Below are positions 60,767-64,000 of a stretch of DNA of 64,000 nucleotides, piece after piece (the first letter of the stretch is position 1; every line of letters begins with the position of its first letter). The stretch is from NCBI RefSeq assembly GCF_022698145.1, contig NZ_JALDAX010000010.1:248001-312000 (forward strand). Reading direction: 5' to 3'. This DNA comes from Streptomyces spinosisporus (lineage in GTDB: Bacteria; Actinomycetota; Actinomycetes; Streptomycetales; Streptomycetaceae). The notes beneath the pieces are model-generated. The model saw only the letters and a list, made by a program, of their open reading frames with translations. It did no database searches and was not told the origin of the DNA. The position numbers were made by a program, and so were the translations under genes.

Positions 60767-61755
60767 CGCCTGCTCCTGTTCCAGTCGTCGCCCCACTGCT
60801 GCGGCGGCTGCGGTTGCTGTGCGGCGGGCGGCGGGACGTCGTAGGGCGCGTCGGTGTGCGCGTGGTACTCCACCGACCCCGCGGTCAGCTGCATGAACGC
60901 CTCCTCCAGGGAGGCCTGCTGGGGGCTCAGCTCGTGCAGCACGATCTGGTGCTGCGCGGCCAGCTCGCCGATCTGCTCCGCCCTGCCGCCGTCCGCCTCC
61001 AACACCCCGCTGCCGGACTCGACGACGGTGATGCCGGCCAGATGCAGCACGTCGAGCAGCCGCTCGCGCTGCGGGGTCCGGATGCGGACGTACGACCGCG
61101 AGTTCTGCGCGATGAAGTCGGCCATGGAGGTGTCGGCGAGCAGCCGTCCCTGTCCGATGACGACGAGGTGGTCGGCGGTCAGGGCCATCTCGCTCATCAG
61201 ATGGGAGGAGACGAAGACGGTACGGCCCTGCGCCGCGAGGGACTTCATCAGATTGCGGATCCAGTGGATGCCCTCGGGGTCCAGGCCGTTGACGGGCTCG
61301 TCGAACATCAGGATCCGGGGGTCGCCGAGCAGGGCGCCCGCGATGCCGAGCCGCTGCCCCATGCCGAGCGAGAACCCCTTGGCCTTCTTGCGGGCGACGG
61401 CCGTGAGGCCCACCGTGTCGAGCACCTCGGCCACCCGGCGGCTGGGGATGCCATTGCTCTGCGCGAGGCACAGGAGGTGGTTGCGGGCGCTGCGGCCGCC
61501 GTGCATGGCCTTGGCGTCCAGCAGGGCGCCGATGTACTTCAGCGGGTCCTTGAGCCGGTCGTAGTGCTGTCCGTCGATCCGGACGTCCCCGGCGGTGGGG
61601 CGGTCCAGGCCCAGCATCATGCGCATGGTCGTGGACTTGCCGGCCCCGTTCGGACCGAGGAACCCGGTCACCATGCCGGGTCTGACGGTGAAGGTGAGGT
61701 TGTTGACCGCCAGCTTCTCGCCGTACCGCTTGGTCAGGCCCTCCAGCTCGATCAT
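60763..61755 (-). CDS. ABC exporter ATPase, cassette 2
   Basis: A 330-residue ATPase: Walker A GPNGAGKST, signature FSLGMGQRLG, Walker B LMFDEPVNGLD. Shared segments with cassette 1, such as HGGRSARNHLLCLAQ and SHLMSEMALTADHL, show a local duplication. Substrate unknown. It starts MIELEGLTKRYGEKLAVNNL. Confidence 0.94.
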   Translation of the reverse strand: MIELEGLTKRYGEKLAVNNLTFTVRPGMVTGFLGPNGAGKSTTMRMMLGLDRPTAGDVRIDGQHYDRLKDPLKYIGALLDAKAMHGGRSARNHLLCLAQSNGIPSRRVAEVLDTVGLTAVARKKAKGFSLGMGQRLGIAGALLGDPRILMFDEPVNGLDPEGIHWIRNLMKSLAAQGRTVFVSSHLMSEMALTADHLVVIGQGRLLADTSMADFIAQNSRSYVRIRTPQRERLLDVLHLAGITVVESGSGVLEADGGRAEQIGELAAQHQIVLHELSPQQASLEEAFMQLTAGSVEYHAHTDAPYDVPPPAAQQPQPPQQWGDDWNRSRR

Positions 61756-61845
61756 GCGGCCACGCTAAGACCCGGGTTGGGCGACTGCCACCCGTACGGC
61801 CAAACAGAGTCCGGCAGCCCGGCCGGGAGCGGCCGTGCTCATGGC

Positions 61846-61886
61846 GAAGGGCCCGCGCCGTTCGGGGGAGAGGGCGCGGGCCCTTC
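61846..61886 (-). terminator. Terminator after filP
   Basis: GAAGGGCCCGCGCC (61846-61859) pairs perfectly with GGCGCGGGCCCTTC (61873-61886), located 20 bases after the filP stop. No T-tract. Confidence 0.8.
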
Positions 61887-61905
61887 GGGGTGCCGTCAGG
61901 CTGTG

Positions 61906-62841
61906 TTACCGGGACTGCTGGGCAGGAACCCCACGGGTGATCGGCTCGTCCTCGGCCGGCGTGCCGGCGGCGGCCACCGCGGCGCCCGTGAGCGTCGCGA
62001 GCATCTCGCGGACGTTCGTCAGCTGGGCGTTGATGCTGTCGCGGCGGTTGGTGAGGGCGGCCAGCTCGCGCTCGGATTCCGAACGGATGCGGTCGGCCTT
62101 GGCGTTGGCGTCGGCCACGATGTCCTCGGCCTGGCGCTGGGCCGTCTCCACCGTCTGGCGGGCGCGGCGCTCGGCGTCCGTGCGCAGCTTCTCGGCCTCC
62201 AGGCGCAGCTGCTCGGCGCGGTGCTCGATCTCGGCGAGGCGCTTCTCGGCCTTGGCCTGACGGGACGCCAGGTCGCGCTCGGACTGCTCGCGGCGCTTGG
62301 CGAGGTTCGTCTCGAAGTCGGCCGCGGCCTGGGCGGCCTTGGCGCGGGTCTCCTCGAAGAGAGCGTCCGCCTCCTCGCGCTTGGACTGCGCGTCCTTCTG
62401 CGCCTCGGCACGCAGCTGCGAGGCGTCGCTCTTGGCCTTCTCGACGATCCGGACGCCTTCGTCCTCGGCCTTGGCCTTGCGCTCCGCCGCGAACGATTCT
62501 GCGTCGTTGCGGACCTGCTGGGCCGCCGACTCGGCGAGTTCGCGGTGCTGCTCGGCCGCGCGCCTGGCCTCCTCGCGCAGATCCTTGGCCTCTTCCTCGG
62601 CGAGGCGGAGGATCTTCTCGACACGCGCGCCGAGGCCGGCGTACGACGGCTCGGCGTCGGTCACCTGAGCCTGGGCGTTCTGCGTCTCGAGGTGGAGCTC
62701 CTCGATGCGCTTTTCCAGAGCGGTGATGCGGGCGAGAGCACTGTCACGGTCGGAGACGAGCTTCGAGATCCGTTCGTCCACCTGAGCGCGGTCGTACCCA
62801 CGCCGCACAAGCTCGAAGCCGTAGGGGGAAGTGTCGCTCAT
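61906..62841 (-). CDS. filP: Coiled-coil cytoskeletal protein FilP
   Basis: A 311-residue intermediate-filament-like protein. Almost the whole chain is a long coiled coil rich in Ala/Glu/Arg. A DivIVA-like start, GFELVRRGYDRAQVDERI, is followed by the charged repeats. In Streptomyces, FilP forms filament networks behind the hyphal tip and gives stiffness, together with DivIVA and Scy. It sits 183 bases after scy, the standard scy-filP order. Confidence 0.92.
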   Translation of the reverse strand: MSDTSPYGFELVRRGYDRAQVDERISKLVSDRDSALARITALEKRIEELHLETQNAQAQVTDAEPSYAGLGARVEKILRLAEEEAKDLREEARRAAEQHRELAESAAQQVRNDAESFAAERKAKAEDEGVRIVEKAKSDASQLRAEAQKDAQSKREEADALFEETRAKAAQAAADFETNLAKRREQSERDLASRQAKAEKRLAEIEHRAEQLRLEAEKLRTDAERRARQTVETAQRQAEDIVADANAKADRIRSESERELAALTNRRDSINAQLTNVREMLATLTGAAVAAAGTPAEDEPITRGVPAQQSR

Positions 62842-63024
62842 GGGGTTCCTGTCAACTGAGACCGGTGAGGTGATAGGGGGAATCCTAGGGGCCGAAGCGG
62901 TGTGTCATCGAGCGGATACGTGTTTGATCTGGAGAATGACACCCCTTTTGAGTGGCTGACGGACGGACCACTTGCCAAAAACTCGGTCAAAGGCCCCGGA
63001 CGGCACCGGATATGGGCCTGTCGA

Positions 63025-64000
63025 TCAGCTGTCCGACGGCTTACCCGAACGAGGGGCGCCGACCGTGGCTCCGGCCTTGACGCCGCCGTCCTTGCCCGCC
63101 CCCGGGGCCTCAAAGGACTCCAACGCCTCCAGCACGTCCTGGACACGGGAGATCTCGGCGTTGATGTCCTCGCGGCGGCGCACCAGGATCTCCAGCTCGC
63201 GCTTGCCCTCCTCGACCGTGCGCTTGGCCTCACGGACCGCCTCGGCCTTGAGCTCCTCGGCCTCCTTCACGAGCGCCGACTTCTTCTGCTCGGCCTCCTT
63301 CAGCAGCCCCTCGGCCTTCTTGACGGCGGCGATACGGACCTTGCCGGCCTCCGAATTGGCCTCCGAGACCAGCTCCTTGGCCTTCGCCTGCGCCTTGGCC
63401 AGCTGCTCCTCGGCGGCCTTGATGAGCGCGTCGCAGCGGTCGCCCGCCGACTTCATCGTCTCGGCCGACTCGCGGCGGGCCCGCTCGTGCAGCGCCTCGA
63501 TCTCGCCCGTGATGCGGTCGCGCAGCTCCTCGGCCCGCTCGCGGATCGAGGTGGCGTCCCGGCGGGCGCCGACGAGCAGCTCGTCCGCGTCCGTACGCGC
63601 CTTCTCCACCCGGGCGTTGCCCTCGACCGTCGCCTCGGACACCAGGCGTTCGGCCTCCGTGCGGGCCGCGCCCACCATGGTGTCGGCCTGCGCCTCGGCG
63701 TCGGCGGTGGTCTTGTGGGCCTGCTGCTGAGCCTCCGTCAGCAGCTTGTCCGCCTCGGCCGTGGTCTCCGTGATGAGCTTGTCGACCTGCTCGGCCACGT
63801 CCTGGCGCCGCTTGCTGGCCTCCTTGCGGACCTCGTCGAGCGTCCGGTCGGCCTCCTCGCGCGCGGAGTTGACCAGTCGTTCGGCCTCCGCCTCCGCCTC
63901 GGAGCGCAGCCGCTCGGCCTCGCTGCGGACCCGCTCCGCGTGCTGCTGGGCGGAGCCCACCGTCTCGGCGGCCTCGGCGCGCAGCCGCTCCGCGTCCCCC
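63025..64000 (-). CDS. scy: Scy polarity scaffold, C-terminal part (cut by window edge)
   Basis: The last 325 or so residues of a very long coiled-coil protein, open to the right edge. The sequence is charged heptad and hendecad repeats (ESAETMKSAGDRCDALIKAA, REAKRTVEEGKRELEILVRR) ending GKPSDS. Scy organises the tip-growth complex (polarisome) with DivIVA and FilP; the full protein is about 1300 residues. Start lies outside the window. Confidence 0.9.
   Translation of the reverse strand, partial: GDAERLRAEAAETVGSAQQHAERVRSEAERLRSEAEAEAERLVNSAREEADRTLDEVRKEASKRRQDVAEQVDKLITETTAEADKLLTEAQQQAHKTTADAEAQADTMVGAARTEAERLVSEATVEGNARVEKARTDADELLVGARRDATSIRERAEELRDRITGEIEALHERARRESAETMKSAGDRCDALIKAAEEQLAKAQAKAKELVSEANSEAGKVRIAAVKKAEGLLKEAEQKKSALVKEAEELKAEAVREAKRTVEEGKRELEILVRRREDINAEISRVQDVLEALESFEAPGAGKDGGVKAGATVGAPRSGKPSDS

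Overview
The window is high-GC actinobacterial DNA. From about 13.2 kb onward it carries a gene order recognisable as Streptomyces core chromosome: nrtL-lysA-hom-thrC-thrB-rho-LCP-rpmE-prfA-prmC-sua5-LMW-PTP-like-glyA-wecA-like-atpIBEFHAGDC, later nucS, an SCO5389-type gene, filP and scy. Identifications rest on protein motifs and remembered family features; no database search was possible.

Region 1 (1-13.2 kb) is accessory DNA ending at a tRNA-Arg(CCG) gene. Its core (5.6-12.1 kb) is an actinomycete integrative and conjugative element (AICE): GntR/UTRA regulator, a divergent promoter with two kinds of palindromic operator, a small conserved protein, an FtsK/TraB-like DNA translocase, three small element genes, a RepSA-type rolling-circle initiator with an HUH motif, an excisionase, and a tyrosine integrase. 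An OGG-fold DNA glycosylase gene lies between the integrase and the tRNA. To the left, in visibly lower-GC DNA, three overlapping or abutting genes encode an NdpA-type nucleoid-associated protein, a divergent RelA/SpoT nucleotide synthetase and a four-helix membrane protein. They look like a cargo operon and are the best candidate in the window for an undescribed (possibly defence) system. Three further hypothetical genes lie beyond them. No left attachment site was found, so the element may extend past the left edge.

Region 2 (13.2-31.1 kb) holds an orphan receiver protein, the ArgS-like NrtL, lysine and threonine biosynthesis (lysA, hom, thrC, thrB), transcription termination factor Rho with a long charged insertion, an LCP ligase, L31, release factor 1 and its methyltransferase, the Sua5 tRNA-modification enzyme, a phosphatase-like protein lacking its nucleophilic cysteine, serine hydroxymethyltransferase and a WecA-type phosphoglycosyl transferase. 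Region 3 (31.4-39.4 kb) is the complete F1Fo ATP synthase operon, with two hairpins between atpD and atpC and a strong terminator at the end.

Region 4 (39.5-57.8 kb) is mixed: a DUF2550 protein, a secreted GH18 chitinase with a DasR-like promoter, NarL-type and OmpR-type two-component systems, small exported proteins, a cobalamin adenosyltransferase, a drug-type ABC exporter with a divergent and probably leaderless TetR gene, 3-hydroxybutyryl-CoA dehydrogenase, a STAS protein, a large membrane NTPase, the NucS mismatch endonuclease, an SCO5389-family protein, a luciferase-like oxidoreductase and a zinc-ribbon protein. Region 5 (57.8-64 kb) has two paralogous ABC exporter cassettes followed by the polar-growth cytoskeletal proteins FilP and Scy; Scy runs off the right edge.
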